A stretch of DNA of 64,000 nt from Pseudoalteromonas neustonica. GTDB lineage: Bacteria > Pseudomonadota > Gammaproteobacteria > Enterobacterales > Alteromonadaceae. Positions within the stretch are counted from its first letter, which is position 1; each line of letters begins with the position of its first letter. The DNA is taken from contig NZ_BDDS01000005.1 of NCBI RefSeq assembly GCF_001653135.1, positions 186,001 through 250,000 on the forward strand, in the 5' to 3' direction. The notes beneath the pieces were generated by a model, which searched no databases, was not told the origin of the DNA, and saw nothing but the letters and a program-made list of their open reading frames with translations. Both the position numbers and the translations under genes were made by a program. This document shows, piece by piece, positions 17,201 through 26,387 of the stretch.

Positions 17201-17949
17201 CACCTCGCGCAGACAGTGGTACAGCACCAATGGTTACTGATGCAGCGTTCTCGGTTGATGAAAATACGGTAAATGGCACTGTTATCGGTATGCTTGAAGT
17301 AACATATGGCGCTGACTTAGCTAATCCAGTGTCGGAGTTCATTGTTTTAAGCTCTACTTCTACGGCTATATCTGTTTCAAAAATGGGTGAAGTTACTGTG
17401 ATGAATCAAGATATGCTTAACTACGAAGCAGGTCTGATGATGGTTGAACTGGAAGTCGTTGCGACTGATACCGCTGGAAATATTTCTGAGTCGGCGATGG
17501 TTACTGTCACTATAAATAATATTGCAGATGAAGGCGCTGAAGTAACACCCGTTGTTGATGCAGAACAAAGTTTCTCTGTGCAAGAAAATGCAGCAGTGGA
17601 TACTGTAATTGGTTCAGTAACAGCAACAGACCCTGATGCGGATGCGACACCAATTGCTAGTTATACTGTGACGGGCAGTGAGCTTGTAAGTATTTCAGCT
17701 ACAGGTGAACTGAAAGTCGCAGGCAGTATTGACTATGAAGCAATAACTGAGATTAAAGTAATGGTAGCTGCGGTCGATTCTATGGGTCATACATCTGAAG
17801 CTGTGGAGGTCATTATTGCAGTGACACAAGACCCAGCCGAAGATGTTGTTGTACCAACACCAGAGAAGAAAAGTTCAGGTGGTTCACTTGCTTGGTTGAC
17901 GTTATTTGCTGCGCCATTTGCATTTATGCGTCGTCGTAAGCAAAAATAA
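14260..17949 (+). CDS. Secreted subtilisin-like (S8) protease with PA insert, cadherin-like repeats and GlyGly-CTERM tail
   Basis: A large extracellular protease (1229 aa). In order: signal peptide to about residue 25 (ending SAHA), an inhibitor-like I9 propeptide (about 50-145), and the S8 catalytic domain with D172 (VLDTG), H228 (NHGTHVS), oxyanion N319 (SAGND) and S529 (GTSFSGP). A PA domain (about 380-490) is inserted before the serine. Then Fn-type beta domains, and two cadherin-like repeats (about 990-1190). A calcium-binding-like loop DPNKDGDISD lies at about 269. The C-terminus, SSGGSLAWLTLFAAP then RRRK, is a GlyGly-CTERM sorting tail, which rhombosortase cleaves for surface release in related bacteria. 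AGGGG precedes the ATG. It is the first of two tandem paralogues. Confidence 0.93.
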   Translation: MNSNSIKRTAVALAVASAFCASAHANNFEKYNLTSQKNVQSTAGVKKEQVRGEASSWLIKLHAPATAQVVSTDVSAVRTQALVAQTSVEQAISSMDLQLQVIAKTSTLVSSIVVNGNQEDVARLLNNQQVEAIYPVYDYELSVADSADYIMATPLVESGVASGQGIKVAVLDTGVDYTHAAFGGAGTKEAYDAAVADPASVDWPQAQIKGGYDYINDDADPIDVNTNHGTHVSNSVNGIAPNVDLYVYSVCNSGCPGLAQLLALENAMDPNKDGDISDRVDVINMSLGGDYGDFANDAVGLFINKAVKLGTNVVISAGNDGAYPFIVGGPSTSENALSVGAMTHPTGDQGIGNGMVDGKDVTVQPASFGPQTAFSFATGDIELVYPAENQTACVDFAEGIDFTGKGVIIDRGGCAFTTKVLAAQAKGAAFVIIANNSDDGTPAPMGGSDAAVTIPSVGVNLETGMALKEGKEFTLAVERLVLAGAIADFTSRGPSMGGLLKPEITAPGVNIMTAHPGLGDGLTGATGTSFSGPITAGAMSLLKEAHPERNAFELKATLMNAANLDVTMEPRAINPDAELAPISYIGAGLVDVKKAAELPVAAWAKDTKQAALSFGLVNAAEMVELTKTVQVKNFSNVDKVYTLSLEQRYANDVERNSLTMQYPATITVPAGQTMSFDVMAKIDPSTLPEWTLDASNVGSEAVTADLTNLELDGALVFSEGDMKAFHLVYHVLPKANAQVTVTPEMTEKGPMHKLTNTGATVLKPVFAPVVATGEVDEDQRFDIVGGSIETFAVSTDICADGFVTLTTMIFNEGITHTYVGGFMADFDLDQDGTYDITVQNGKNEWFSDDVEPGSALTFTHGYGSGSGNLNNIYQVIGNNHFTMQSCLGAFGLTAESIDTVTANVRFRTEEATWTPIATGSGDTVMGTYTFRDASNDVLAAVVDSNENQITELQPGESGTLMNAGQDFMVLSSSGSAPLVATPRADSGTAPMVTDAAFSVDENTVNGTVIGMLEVTYGADLANPVSEFIVLSSTSTAISVSKMGEVTVMNQDMLNYEAGLMMVELEVVATDTAGNISESAMVTVTINNIADEGAEVTPVVDAEQSFSVQENAAVDTVIGSVTATDPDADATPIASYTVTGSELVSISATGELKVAGSIDYEAITEIKVMVAAVDSMGHTSEAVEVIIAVTQDPAEDVVVPTPEKKSSGGSLAWLTLFAAPFAFMRRRKQK

Positions 17950-17986
17950 TCTGGTTTTTATTAGGTAATATTTACCTGAATTAAAG

Positions 17987-18009
17987 CACCGCCAATTGGC
18001 GGTGTTTTT
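17987..18009 (+). terminator. Terminator after the first subtilase
   Basis: CACCGCC and GGCGGTG form a 7-bp stem with an AATT loop, followed by TTTTT. It lies 38 nt after the stop codon, so the second subtilase is probably transcribed from its own promoter. Confidence 0.88.
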
Positions 18010-18149
18010 GTTTTAACCTGTAATCATAAGTAACGACTGTTACATTTATTGTTTAGATGTTGTTTTTTTGTTTATTGATGGTGTAGTATTCGGAACTGTC
18101 AGTTCCTTTTAAGGAACACTTAATAACAATAATCTCGTCTGGGGAATTT

Positions 18150-21100
18150 ATGTCTAACAAGTTAATTACAAAAACAGCCTTATCTCTTGCTGTCTCATCA
18201 GCGTTAATGGCAACAGCTGTGAACGCACAAACAGTAAACAGCGTAGCTGCATTAAATAACTACACAACAACAGCTTATACAGCTGATAATGTGCAAGAGC
18301 AGTCACCTTCGGCTCACATGATTGTGTTAAATGCAACGACAGCTGCAGATTTGATGACACAAGGTATTTATCAAGCAGGTGATAGCCGCGCAACAATGGC
18401 GCAAATTGAGCAAGTACAATCAGAAGTAACACTTGAACTTAGCAGCTTTGATTTCGATGCAAAAATTATCGGTCGCACTAAAGTGTTAGCACCTACACTA
18501 ATAGTAGAAGCAACTCCTGAAGCTTTAGCTAAAATTGCATTAGATCCACGAGTAGCGAAAGTGCTACCTATGTATGACTATGAATTACATGTAGCTGCAT
18601 CGGCTGATTATTTAAATGCCTCTCCTTTAGTTAGCACTGGTGTAGTGACAGGTAAGGGTCAAACAGTTGCAGTATTAGATACTGGTATTGATTACACTCA
18701 CAAAATCTTTGGTGGTGCTGGTACTGTCGAAGCTTATGACGCTGCACAAGCAGATCCTACATCAGTTGCATGGCCACAAGGTCAAGTGCAAGGTGGTTAC
18801 GATTACGTGCGTGATGATGCCGATCCAATTGAAAATGATCCGGCTGAACCAACGGAGGCAAATGCACCTACAAGTCACGGTACTTCGGTTTCTCATTCTG
18901 TAACAGGTATAGCCCCAGAAGTTGAGCTTTATGTTTATTCAGTATGTGGTGGTGGGTGTTCTGGTGCAGCACAGGCGGCTGCTTTAGAATCTGCAATGGA
19001 TCCAAATGGTGATGGCGATATTTCTGACCGTGTTGATGTAATAAATATGTCACTTGGTGGTGAGTTTGGTGGCACTTATATTGATGGTGGCGCACAGCTT
19101 CTTATCCAAAAAGCTGTAGATTTAGGTGTTAATGTTGTTATTTCAGCGGGTAATGATAGCGACCATCCTTTCCGTGTTGGTGGACCAAGTACTACGCCTA
19201 ATGCTTTATCTGTAGGCGCGATGACGCACCCAACATTAGAATCAGACGTATTAGGTGGGACTGTTGATGGTGCCGAAGTTGAATTAGGTTCTGCAAGCTT
19301 CGGTGCGCAAGGTGAATTTACATTTGGTAGTGATGACGCTGAATTAGTTTACCCTGATGCAAATCAAAATGGTTGTGATGCATTTGCTGATGATGTTGAC
19401 TTTACAGGCAAAGCGGTGGTTATTGACCGTGGCGGTTGTGGTTTCTCAGTTAAAGCATTAAATGCACAAAAGAAAGGTGCTGCGTTTGTTGTTTTAGCTA
19501 ACAATGCGGCGGGTGCAGCTCCAGGAATGGCCGCAAGTCCAGGTGCTGAAGCAGTAACAATTCGTACTGTTTCTGTAACACAAGAAGTGGGAGTGTTGTT
19601 AAAAGAAAAATTAGCAGCAGGTGAGCAACCAGTTTATAGTTTTACTGGTAAAAAAGTAATTAAAGCTGGTGCAGTAGCTACTTTCTCTTCACGTGGTCCT
19701 TCTATGGATGGTCTATTAAAGCCAGAAATTACAGCGCCAGGTACAAGTATTATGGTTGCTGCGACAGGTACGCAAGATAAGTTGGCACCTGCTTCAGGTA
19801 CTTCATTCTCAGGACCAATCACTGCGGGTGCAATTGCATTAGTACGTGAAGCGCACCCAGAGCGTAATGCGCTTGAGATTAAAGCAACATTGATGAACTC
19901 AGCAAACTTAAATGTTACAAATGAGCCGGTTAGCATAGCACCTGACAGCGAGTTGGCACCAATCAGTATGATCGGTGCAGGTCTAGTTGACGTTGAGAAG
20001 GCAGTTAACTTACCAGTAGCAGCATGGGTTGATAGTGTTGAATATAGCACTCAACAAGCAGCTTTATCATTTGGTCTTGAACGTTTCAGTGAAGTAACAT
20101 CATTCACAAAAACTGTAACAGTTAAGAATTTTTCAAATAAAGCGAAGACATATAACTTACGTACAGAAGCACGCTATACGAACGATGAAGATAGTGGCGC
20201 GATTAGCTGGGATATCCCTGCGAGCGTAACAATCGTTCCAGGACAAGTTAGTAAGTTTGATGTAACGTTAACTGTTGATCCAAGCAAATTACATGCATGG
20301 ACACTTGATAATCCATTTAGTGCTGAAGATATTACAGCGCGCAGTCCAGCATTGACGCTAGCTGAGTTTGATGGTGCATTAGTATTTGATGATGTAGACG
20401 ATGCAGATTCAGATCATGCTTTACACATTGTTTACCATGCACTACCGAAAGCGGCAACTGAACTAAGTCTTGCTTCAGAAGTTGTAGGTAATTCAATGCA
20501 GCTGATTGTTGAAAATACAGGTGCAACAACTGTCTCTACATTAGCTGAAAACATCGTAGCTGTAGGCGTTGAAAAATCAGTAGAAGAAGCGCCATTTAAC
20601 ATTCTTTCTACGACATTCAATGCATTGGCTGCTTCAGGGTGTGAGTCAGGCGTATTGTTTACAGCCTCAATTCAATTACGTGATGAGCTTACACATGTGT
20701 TCCAAGCTGGCTACCGTTTAGATATTGATACTAACAACGATGGCGCTTATGACTTTTTAGTGCAAAACTACAATGACCGCGGTCGTGCTACGGCAACTCC
20801 AGGTCGTGCAAGAACAGTAATTGGTACTATTGGTGCTGATGGCGTGGAAACCTTACAGTATGTAACACCTCTTTATCAGTCAGCTGGTGAAGATACTATT
20901 ACTTTTTCAGCATGTAGTAACTTAATTGGCCTAACGCAAGATAACTTAGGTGATACGTTAAATATTAAAGCATCTGCTGGTTATGCATCATATAGAGGTG
21001 GTGTATATTATGAAACAGATAGTATCGTAGGGTCTACGCCGTTCAGTACTTCTGCACCTGTTAGCCTAACTACACTTGATGGTGAAAATACACCTGTTAC

Positions 21101-21641
21101 TGAACTTGCTCCAGGTGAAAGAGCTGTCGTGAATGCAACAGCACCATTTGCATTTACATCTACATCATTAAAAGATGTAGTTAAGCTTGTTACTACTGCA
21201 GATCTAGCGGTTCCTAGCATTTCAGCTCCAACGCTTGAAAATGCGACGTTTAGCGTAGTTGAAAATTCTGAAAACGGTTTAGTTATTGGTACAATTGCTG
21301 TTGTTGAGTCAAATAAAGATTTAGCTATTTCAGAGTTTTACGTTAAATCTAAAACGCACCAAGGGTTTGATGTTAATAATGATGGTGAAGTTGTTGTTAG
21401 CAACAGTGAGATGATTGACTTTGAAACAGGCGTTCAATCAGCTGAATTAGTAGTTGTTGCTATTGATGTTCAAGGTAACGTATCAGCACCTGCACTTATC
21501 ACAGTTAATATTACTGACCTCGATGAAAATGTTGTTGTTACACCGGTTCCAGAACCTAAGAAGAAAAGTTCAGGTTCTTTAGCTTGGTTAACTTTATTAG
21601 CGGCACCATTCGCATTTATGCGTCGTCGTAAACAAAAATAA
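18150..21641 (+). CDS. Secreted S8 protease, paralogue of the preceding gene
   Basis: A second large extracellular subtilase (1163 aa) with the same layout: signal peptide (ending AVNA), I9-like propeptide, S8 domain with D177 (VLDTG), H243 (SHGTSVS), N335 (SAGND) and S552 (GTSFSGP), PA insert at about 400-505, beta domains, one cadherin-like repeat (about 1025-1130) and a C-terminal membrane tail LAWLTLLAAP then RRRK. The second half of the usual HGTH motif is changed to HGTS, but the catalytic His is kept. The tail has SGS where the first copy has GGS, so the GlyGly sorting signal is degenerate. It carries one cadherin-like repeat fewer. The two genes look like a tandem duplication that has diverged in the tail. 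Confidence 0.92.
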   Translation: MSNKLITKTALSLAVSSALMATAVNAQTVNSVAALNNYTTTAYTADNVQEQSPSAHMIVLNATTAADLMTQGIYQAGDSRATMAQIEQVQSEVTLELSSFDFDAKIIGRTKVLAPTLIVEATPEALAKIALDPRVAKVLPMYDYELHVAASADYLNASPLVSTGVVTGKGQTVAVLDTGIDYTHKIFGGAGTVEAYDAAQADPTSVAWPQGQVQGGYDYVRDDADPIENDPAEPTEANAPTSHGTSVSHSVTGIAPEVELYVYSVCGGGCSGAAQAAALESAMDPNGDGDISDRVDVINMSLGGEFGGTYIDGGAQLLIQKAVDLGVNVVISAGNDSDHPFRVGGPSTTPNALSVGAMTHPTLESDVLGGTVDGAEVELGSASFGAQGEFTFGSDDAELVYPDANQNGCDAFADDVDFTGKAVVIDRGGCGFSVKALNAQKKGAAFVVLANNAAGAAPGMAASPGAEAVTIRTVSVTQEVGVLLKEKLAAGEQPVYSFTGKKVIKAGAVATFSSRGPSMDGLLKPEITAPGTSIMVAATGTQDKLAPASGTSFSGPITAGAIALVREAHPERNALEIKATLMNSANLNVTNEPVSIAPDSELAPISMIGAGLVDVEKAVNLPVAAWVDSVEYSTQQAALSFGLERFSEVTSFTKTVTVKNFSNKAKTYNLRTEARYTNDEDSGAISWDIPASVTIVPGQVSKFDVTLTVDPSKLHAWTLDNPFSAEDITARSPALTLAEFDGALVFDDVDDADSDHALHIVYHALPKAATELSLASEVVGNSMQLIVENTGATTVSTLAENIVAVGVEKSVEEAPFNILSTTFNALAASGCESGVLFTASIQLRDELTHVFQAGYRLDIDTNNDGAYDFLVQNYNDRGRATATPGRARTVIGTIGADGVETLQYVTPLYQSAGEDTITFSACSNLIGLTQDNLGDTLNIKASAGYASYRGGVYYETDSIVGSTPFSTSAPVSLTTLDGENTPVTELAPGERAVVNATAPFAFTSTSLKDVVKLVTTADLAVPSISAPTLENATFSVVENSENGLVIGTIAVVESNKDLAISEFYVKSKTHQGFDVNNDGEVVVSNSEMIDFETGVQSAELVVVAIDVQGNVSAPALITVNITDLDENVVVTPVPEPKKKSSGSLAWLTLLAAPFAFMRRRKQK

Positions 21642-21688
21642 GAAGTTATAATTAACAATTACTAATGAGTAATTGAGAATTAAAAAAT

Positions 21689-21713
21689 AAAAGGGAGCTT
21701 AGGCTCCCTTTTT
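21689..21713 (+). terminator. Terminator after the second subtilase
   Basis: AAAAGGGAGC pairs with GCTCCCTTTT around a TTAG loop, followed by more T. Confidence 0.88.
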
Positions 21714-21857
21714 ACATTCTGTTACAAAGCAATATAGTAAGTTCTCTGTAATCAGATATATTGCTTAAGGAATAAAAATAATAAGACCAATTCAATAGCA
21801 GTGAAGCTTAAAGAGCCTGCCTAATTGGTTTATATAACTTAAGGGAATTTATTTATC

Positions 21858-24038
21858 ATGAAAGTTGTTCAATCTTTTGCGCTGGCAGCATTATCTTTGG
21901 CTGTACTAGCGGGGTGCAATAAAGCACCAGAGCAAAAAAATGCTAGTGAAGCTAGCGTATCTCAGGAAATTAATATGGCAGGTGTAACGGCGCCAGTGGC
22001 TAATAAAGTACCATTTGCAATGGAAATTCATGGTGATACTCGCACCGATAATTATTATTGGATGCGTGATGATGAGCGAAAAGATCCGGCTGTTATTGCA
22101 CATCTGAATGCTGAAAATACGTATACAGACGCAATGCTAGCACACACTAAAACGTTGCAGGCTACGCTGTTTGAAGAGTTAAAAGGGCGTATTCAAAAAG
22201 ACGATGATTCAGTGCCCACTAAAAGTGGTGACTTTTATTATTCATCGCAAACGCGTGGTGAAAACGAGTACCCAACTTATGTTCGCAGTAGCGATGCTAA
22301 AGGTACTGATCAAAAAGTTATATTAGATGTAAATGAGCTTGCCAAAGATCACGATTATTATTCGGCTACAGGTTTGTCTGTAAGCCCAAATGGTAATTTG
22401 TTAGCGTACGGTGAGGACACGGTAAGTCGTCGTATTTACACTATTTTAGTGAAAGATTTAAACACGGGTAAATTACTAGAAGATAAGCTCGAAGGGACCG
22501 ATGGCGATATTGTCTGGGCTAACGACAATAAGACCTTCTATTACATTAAAAAAGACTTACAAACGTTGCTTGGCTATCAGGTCTACCGCCATACCTTAGG
22601 TACGCCACAAGCACAAGATGAATTAGTGTACGAAGAGACAAATACCAGCTATTACACTGGCCTTGGTAAAAGTAAAGACAAGCAAGAAATTTATATTTGG
22701 CATGGCAGTACGAGTGCCTCAGGCGTCTCTATGATTGATGCTAACGATGCCAAATCAAAACCAACACGCTTAATCGAACGCGAAGAAAACCTTGAGTATG
22801 ACATTGCCAAACATGGCGATACTTATTATATCGTCACTAATCTTAACGCGGTAAATTTTCAGCTTATGACTGTGCACAAAGACAAAGCACATGATAAAGC
22901 GAATTGGCGAACGCTGATCCCAGCACGTGATGAGATTAAACTTGAAGGTATCGACTTGTTTGCCGATCACCTGGTGTATAAAGAGCGTGAAATGGGTCAG
23001 TCTCGTTTAACGATACGTAATTTAACATCTGGCGATGAGCAACAATTGAGCTTTAACGATAGCAGTTATATGATTCATGCTTACGGCAATAATGAATTAG
23101 ATAGCCAAAGTTTGCGTGTATATTACGCCAGTATGACAACCCCTGGTTCAACGTATGATATTGACTTAAATAGCACCGCTAAAACACTGTTAAAACAACA
23201 ACAAGTTATGGGGGATTTTGACGCAGATAACTACGCATCAGAGCGACTATTTATTACCGCACGTGATGGCGTAAAAGTACCCGTAAGTTTGGTTTATCGT
23301 AAAGATAAATTCAAAAAAGACGGTACTAACCCATTATTGCAATATGCTTATGGATCATATGGCGCAACAATGGATCCAAGTTTTTCAAGTGGTCGCTTGA
23401 GTTTGCTTGATCGTGGTTTTGTATTTGCGATTGCGCATATTCGTGGTTCTCAAATGCTTGGTCGCCCTTGGTATGAAGACGGCAAGCTACTAAATAAAAA
23501 GAATACCTTTAATGACTTTGTTGATGTTACCAAAGGCTTAGTTACTCAGCAGTATGGCAATGAAGAGCAAATTTTTGCTATGGGCGGCAGTGCGGGTGGA
23601 TTATTAATGGGGGCTGTGGCAAATCAAGCGCCAGAGCTTTATCAAGGGATGGTAGCGGCTGTACCATTTGTTGATGTAGTTACGACGATGCTTGATGCAA
23701 GCTTGCCATTAACAACCAATGAATACGGCGAGTGGGGCAATCCAAACGACAAAGTATATTATGATTATATGCTGTCGTATTCTCCGTATGACCAAGTAAG
23801 TAAGCAAGCGTATCCAAATATGTTGGTTACTACTGGTTTACATGACTCGCAGGTGCAGTATTTTGAACCTGCAAAGTGGGTCGCGAAACTACGTGACTTT
23901 AAGACAGATGATAACAAACTCCTGTTTAAAATCGATATGGAAGCAGGTCATGGCGGTGCATCAGGGCGTTTTAAAAGCCTTGAAGACACGGCGCTTAATT
24001 ATGCCTTTATGTTAGATCTAGCAGGTATTAAAAAGTAA
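21858..24038 (+). CDS. S9 family peptidase, oligopeptidase B-like lipoprotein
   Basis: This protein (726 aa) is a prolyl-oligopeptidase-family (S9A) enzyme close to oligopeptidase B, which cleaves small peptides after basic residues. The N-terminus is a lipoprotein signal with lipobox LAGC (Cys20). The seven-bladed propeller occupies about 50-460, and the alpha/beta-hydrolase domain carries S578 (GGSAGG), D663 (LHDSQVQYFEP) and H698 (AGHGG). PtrB of enteric bacteria is cytoplasmic, so an exported lipid-anchored form suits peptide degradation at the cell envelope after the secreted subtilases. It is convergent with the histidine kinase gene; AAGGGA stands upstream of the ATG. Confidence 0.92.
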   Translation: MKVVQSFALAALSLAVLAGCNKAPEQKNASEASVSQEINMAGVTAPVANKVPFAMEIHGDTRTDNYYWMRDDERKDPAVIAHLNAENTYTDAMLAHTKTLQATLFEELKGRIQKDDDSVPTKSGDFYYSSQTRGENEYPTYVRSSDAKGTDQKVILDVNELAKDHDYYSATGLSVSPNGNLLAYGEDTVSRRIYTILVKDLNTGKLLEDKLEGTDGDIVWANDNKTFYYIKKDLQTLLGYQVYRHTLGTPQAQDELVYEETNTSYYTGLGKSKDKQEIYIWHGSTSASGVSMIDANDAKSKPTRLIEREENLEYDIAKHGDTYYIVTNLNAVNFQLMTVHKDKAHDKANWRTLIPARDEIKLEGIDLFADHLVYKEREMGQSRLTIRNLTSGDEQQLSFNDSSYMIHAYGNNELDSQSLRVYYASMTTPGSTYDIDLNSTAKTLLKQQQVMGDFDADNYASERLFITARDGVKVPVSLVYRKDKFKKDGTNPLLQYAYGSYGATMDPSFSSGRLSLLDRGFVFAIAHIRGSQMLGRPWYEDGKLLNKKNTFNDFVDVTKGLVTQQYGNEEQIFAMGGSAGGLLMGAVANQAPELYQGMVAAVPFVDVVTTMLDASLPLTTNEYGEWGNPNDKVYYDYMLSYSPYDQVSKQAYPNMLVTTGLHDSQVQYFEPAKWVAKLRDFKTDDNKLLFKIDMEAGHGGASGRFKSLEDTALNYAFMLDLAGIKK

Positions 24039-24047
24039 CGATTAATC

Positions 24048-24079
24048 AAGGCGTGACAGAGGTTACGCCTTAATTTTTT
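24048..24079. terminator. Terminator between convergent S9 peptidase and histidine kinase genes
   Basis: AAGGCGT (24048-24054) pairs with ACGCCTT (24065-24071), and a run of six T follows on the + strand. The right arm overlaps the last codons of the histidine kinase gene. Confidence 0.75.
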
Positions 24080-25544
24080 GCGGTAGATTAAATCGAAACT
24101 GAGTACCTTTGCCCAACTCACTTTGAACGTTAATCTCGCTGTTCATTAGTTGCAATAAGCCTTTGCAAATAGCTAAGCCTAAGCCACCTTGTTGACGGCC
24201 CGCTTTATTTGAATTACTGGCTTGATAATGAGGTTCAAATATTGCCGTTAATTCATCTTGATTAATTCCAACGCCCGTATCACTAACATCCACATAAAGC
24301 TGCTCAGATCCTACATCCTGCACATGTACAATGATTTTTCCACCCCTAGGGGTATGGCGAATCGCATTATCAATTAAGTTACTTAAAACCCGCTCCAGTT
24401 TGGCGATGTCGGCAACGACGGTAAAATCGCAAATTGCGGGCTCAACACTTAAATTAATTTCTTTGTGATCGGCTGTTAAACAAAACTTAGCAACACAATC
24501 GTAAATTAGCTCACCTAAATTAAGGGTTTCTGGGTGAATTTTCACTTGGCCATTTTCTAGGTTTGCTAACTCAAATATTTGCTCTATTAATTGTTTTAGC
24601 TGCTGACAGTTATCACTAGAAACGTCAAGGTAGTGCTGACGCTCTTGCGTGCTTAATTGGCGATGAGGCTGGTTTAGCACCTCTAAAAACCCTTGCAATG
24701 ATGCCAGCGGCGTACGCAGATCATGTGATAAATGAGTGAGTAATTCGCGGCGTTGCTTGTCGCTTTGTTCTAGGGCTTTGAATTGCTCATCAATGCGCGT
24801 GAGCATAGCTTGAATGCCTCTACCAAGATTATCTACTTCATTATTTTTATTTGAATAGGCAGATAGTTTGCTATCGGTTAAGCTGTAATTAGCGGCTTCA
24901 ATAAGACTTACTTCGGCTGCTAACTTCTTAATTGGAGCGGTAAAAAAGCGGAATAAAACCAGCATTGCAACAAACAAAAATAACAAAGCTGCCGCTAACC
25001 AAAGTACAGCCAGCCACAGACTATCATTGGCTTTGATATTGTTAAGAGTGGTGTCATAGGCTTCTCCACCAATAATCACATATAAATAACCCTGCAATGA
25101 GTCTTGATTATAAACAGGTGCAACAGAAAATATTTTTTGTTTATTATTATCTCGCGGGTCATCGCCATATAAAGGCGTAATTGTTGGATCGGTAATTAAT
25201 CGCTTTAATGGTGTGAGGTTTATATGGCTACGCTTTACTTTTCCTGGTTCGGCTGAGTAAGTGAGGATTTTTCCTTGTGGATCAACAAAATAAAATTCAA
25301 AAGCAGGGCCTAATAACATTAAAGTATGAAATAGGTTTTCAAGCGCTTTATAGTCATAAATACCCTGTTTTATGAGCGGGTTATCTTGTACTAAATGTTC
25401 CGCAAGTTGTAGATGTAAATTTTGCTCGCCATGATGCTGAGAAGTTTGTTCAAGTTGCTTACTCCAACCGTAAACAAGTGCGCAAATAAAACAAAAAATA
25501 ACGACTAAAGACCATGCTAGTTTTTGATACAGAGATAAATTCAT
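24063..25544 (-). CDS. Sensor histidine kinase
   Basis: This is an inner-membrane sensor kinase (493 aa). It has a transmembrane helix at 9-27, a periplasmic sensor region (about 28-175), a second helix (175-200), HAMP (about 200-255), HisKA with the phosphorylated H274 (HLSHDLRTPL) and a HATPase_c domain with N-box (NLIDNAIRHTP), G1 (DTGVG) and G2 (GGLGL) motifs. It directly follows the OmpR-type regulator gene (43 nt gap), and both are downstream of two spondin_N genes on the same strand. Its signal is unknown. The layout suggests control of the spondin-domain proteins or of nearby secreted proteases. Confidence 0.92.
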   Translation of the reverse strand: MNLSLYQKLAWSLVVIFCFICALVYGWSKQLEQTSQHHGEQNLHLQLAEHLVQDNPLIKQGIYDYKALENLFHTLMLLGPAFEFYFVDPQGKILTYSAEPGKVKRSHINLTPLKRLITDPTITPLYGDDPRDNNKQKIFSVAPVYNQDSLQGYLYVIIGGEAYDTTLNNIKANDSLWLAVLWLAAALLFLFVAMLVLFRFFTAPIKKLAAEVSLIEAANYSLTDSKLSAYSNKNNEVDNLGRGIQAMLTRIDEQFKALEQSDKQRRELLTHLSHDLRTPLASLQGFLEVLNQPHRQLSTQERQHYLDVSSDNCQQLKQLIEQIFELANLENGQVKIHPETLNLGELIYDCVAKFCLTADHKEINLSVEPAICDFTVVADIAKLERVLSNLIDNAIRHTPRGGKIIVHVQDVGSEQLYVDVSDTGVGINQDELTAIFEPHYQASNSNKAGRQQGGLGLAICKGLLQLMNSEINVQSELGKGTQFRFNLPQKIKA

Positions 25545-25587
25545 GTGATTTTCACCCGTTGCTTTTTGAGCTGTGTTATTTCGTTAA

Positions 25588-26316
25588 TCAGTTACTCAGT
25601 TGAGTCGGATTTAATTTATAGCCGACTCCCCAAACTGTTTCGATAAAAGGTGCTTGATGGTGTAGTTCAAGCTTAGCGCGTAATCGGTTAATATGAGAAT
25701 TTACGGTATGCTCATAACCACTATGTTGATAACCCCATACTTTATCGAGTAATTGTTGGCGACTAAAAACATGGTTTGGGTGGCGAGCAAAGTAGGCGAG
25801 CAAATCAAATTCTGTGGCTGTGAGATTTAAAGCCCGCTCAGCGAGGTATACTTGGTGGCTAGAAAACTCAATATTCAACGATCCTAGCTGAATATTTTTT
25901 TCAGTCGCGATAGCTTCCTCAACACTAGGATTTGCAGCAAGTATTTGGGCGCGGTGGCGTAATTGAGTTTTTATACGCGCTTGTAACTCACGTGCAAAAA
26001 AAGGCTTGCAGATATAATCATCAGCACCCATTTCAAGGCCAATGACTCGATCCATATCTGAGCTTAGCGCGGTGAGTAAAATAACCGACGTGGTGGGATA
26101 GTGCTCTTTAATTTTACGACACAAACTTAAGCCATCCATTTGTGGCAAATTAATATCGAGTAAAATTAAACCGTAAGGTTGTTTTGCTATTTTTTTTAGC
26201 GCTAACTCTGCGCTTTCTACATGTTCAATGTGTAAGTTAAGTGGTTCAAGCTGGGTAATAATTAATTGGCCGATAGCTCGATCGTCTTCAACGATTAATA
26301 TTTTTTCATGGCGCAT
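25588..26316 (-). CDS. OmpR-family response regulator
   Basis: The protein (242 aa) has a receiver domain (about 5-118) with phosphorylation site D54 (ILLDINLPQMDG), acidic pair E10/D11/D12 and the conserved K in YICKPF, followed by a trans_reg_C winged helix (about 150-238, with SRQQLLDKVWGYQHSGYEHTVNSHI split over the recognition helices). It is the cognate partner of the histidine kinase encoded next to it. A 71-nt gap containing a small hairpin separates it from the second spondin gene upstream, so part of its expression may come from readthrough. Confidence 0.94.
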   Translation of the reverse strand: MRHEKILIVEDDRAIGQLIITQLEPLNLHIEHVESAELALKKIAKQPYGLILLDINLPQMDGLSLCRKIKEHYPTTSVILLTALSSDMDRVIGLEMGADDYICKPFFARELQARIKTQLRHRAQILAANPSVEEAIATEKNIQLGSLNIEFSSHQVYLAERALNLTATEFDLLAYFARHPNHVFSRQQLLDKVWGYQHSGYEHTVNSHINRLRAKLELHHQAPFIETVWGVGYKLNPTQLSN

Positions 26317-26365
26317 ACAGTCATCCTAATGGAAAAAGCCCATCCATGAGCTCTAACTTCCCCCT

Positions 26366-26382
26366 AAACTGCTAGGCAGTTT
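26366..26382 (-). other. Small hairpin between the spondin and response-regulator genes
   Basis: AAACTGC and GCAGTTT form a perfect 7-bp stem with a 3-nt loop. There is no T run, so it could be an RNA-processing or attenuation structure limiting expression of the downstream two-component genes. Confidence 0.4.
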
Positions 26383-26387
26383 AATGA

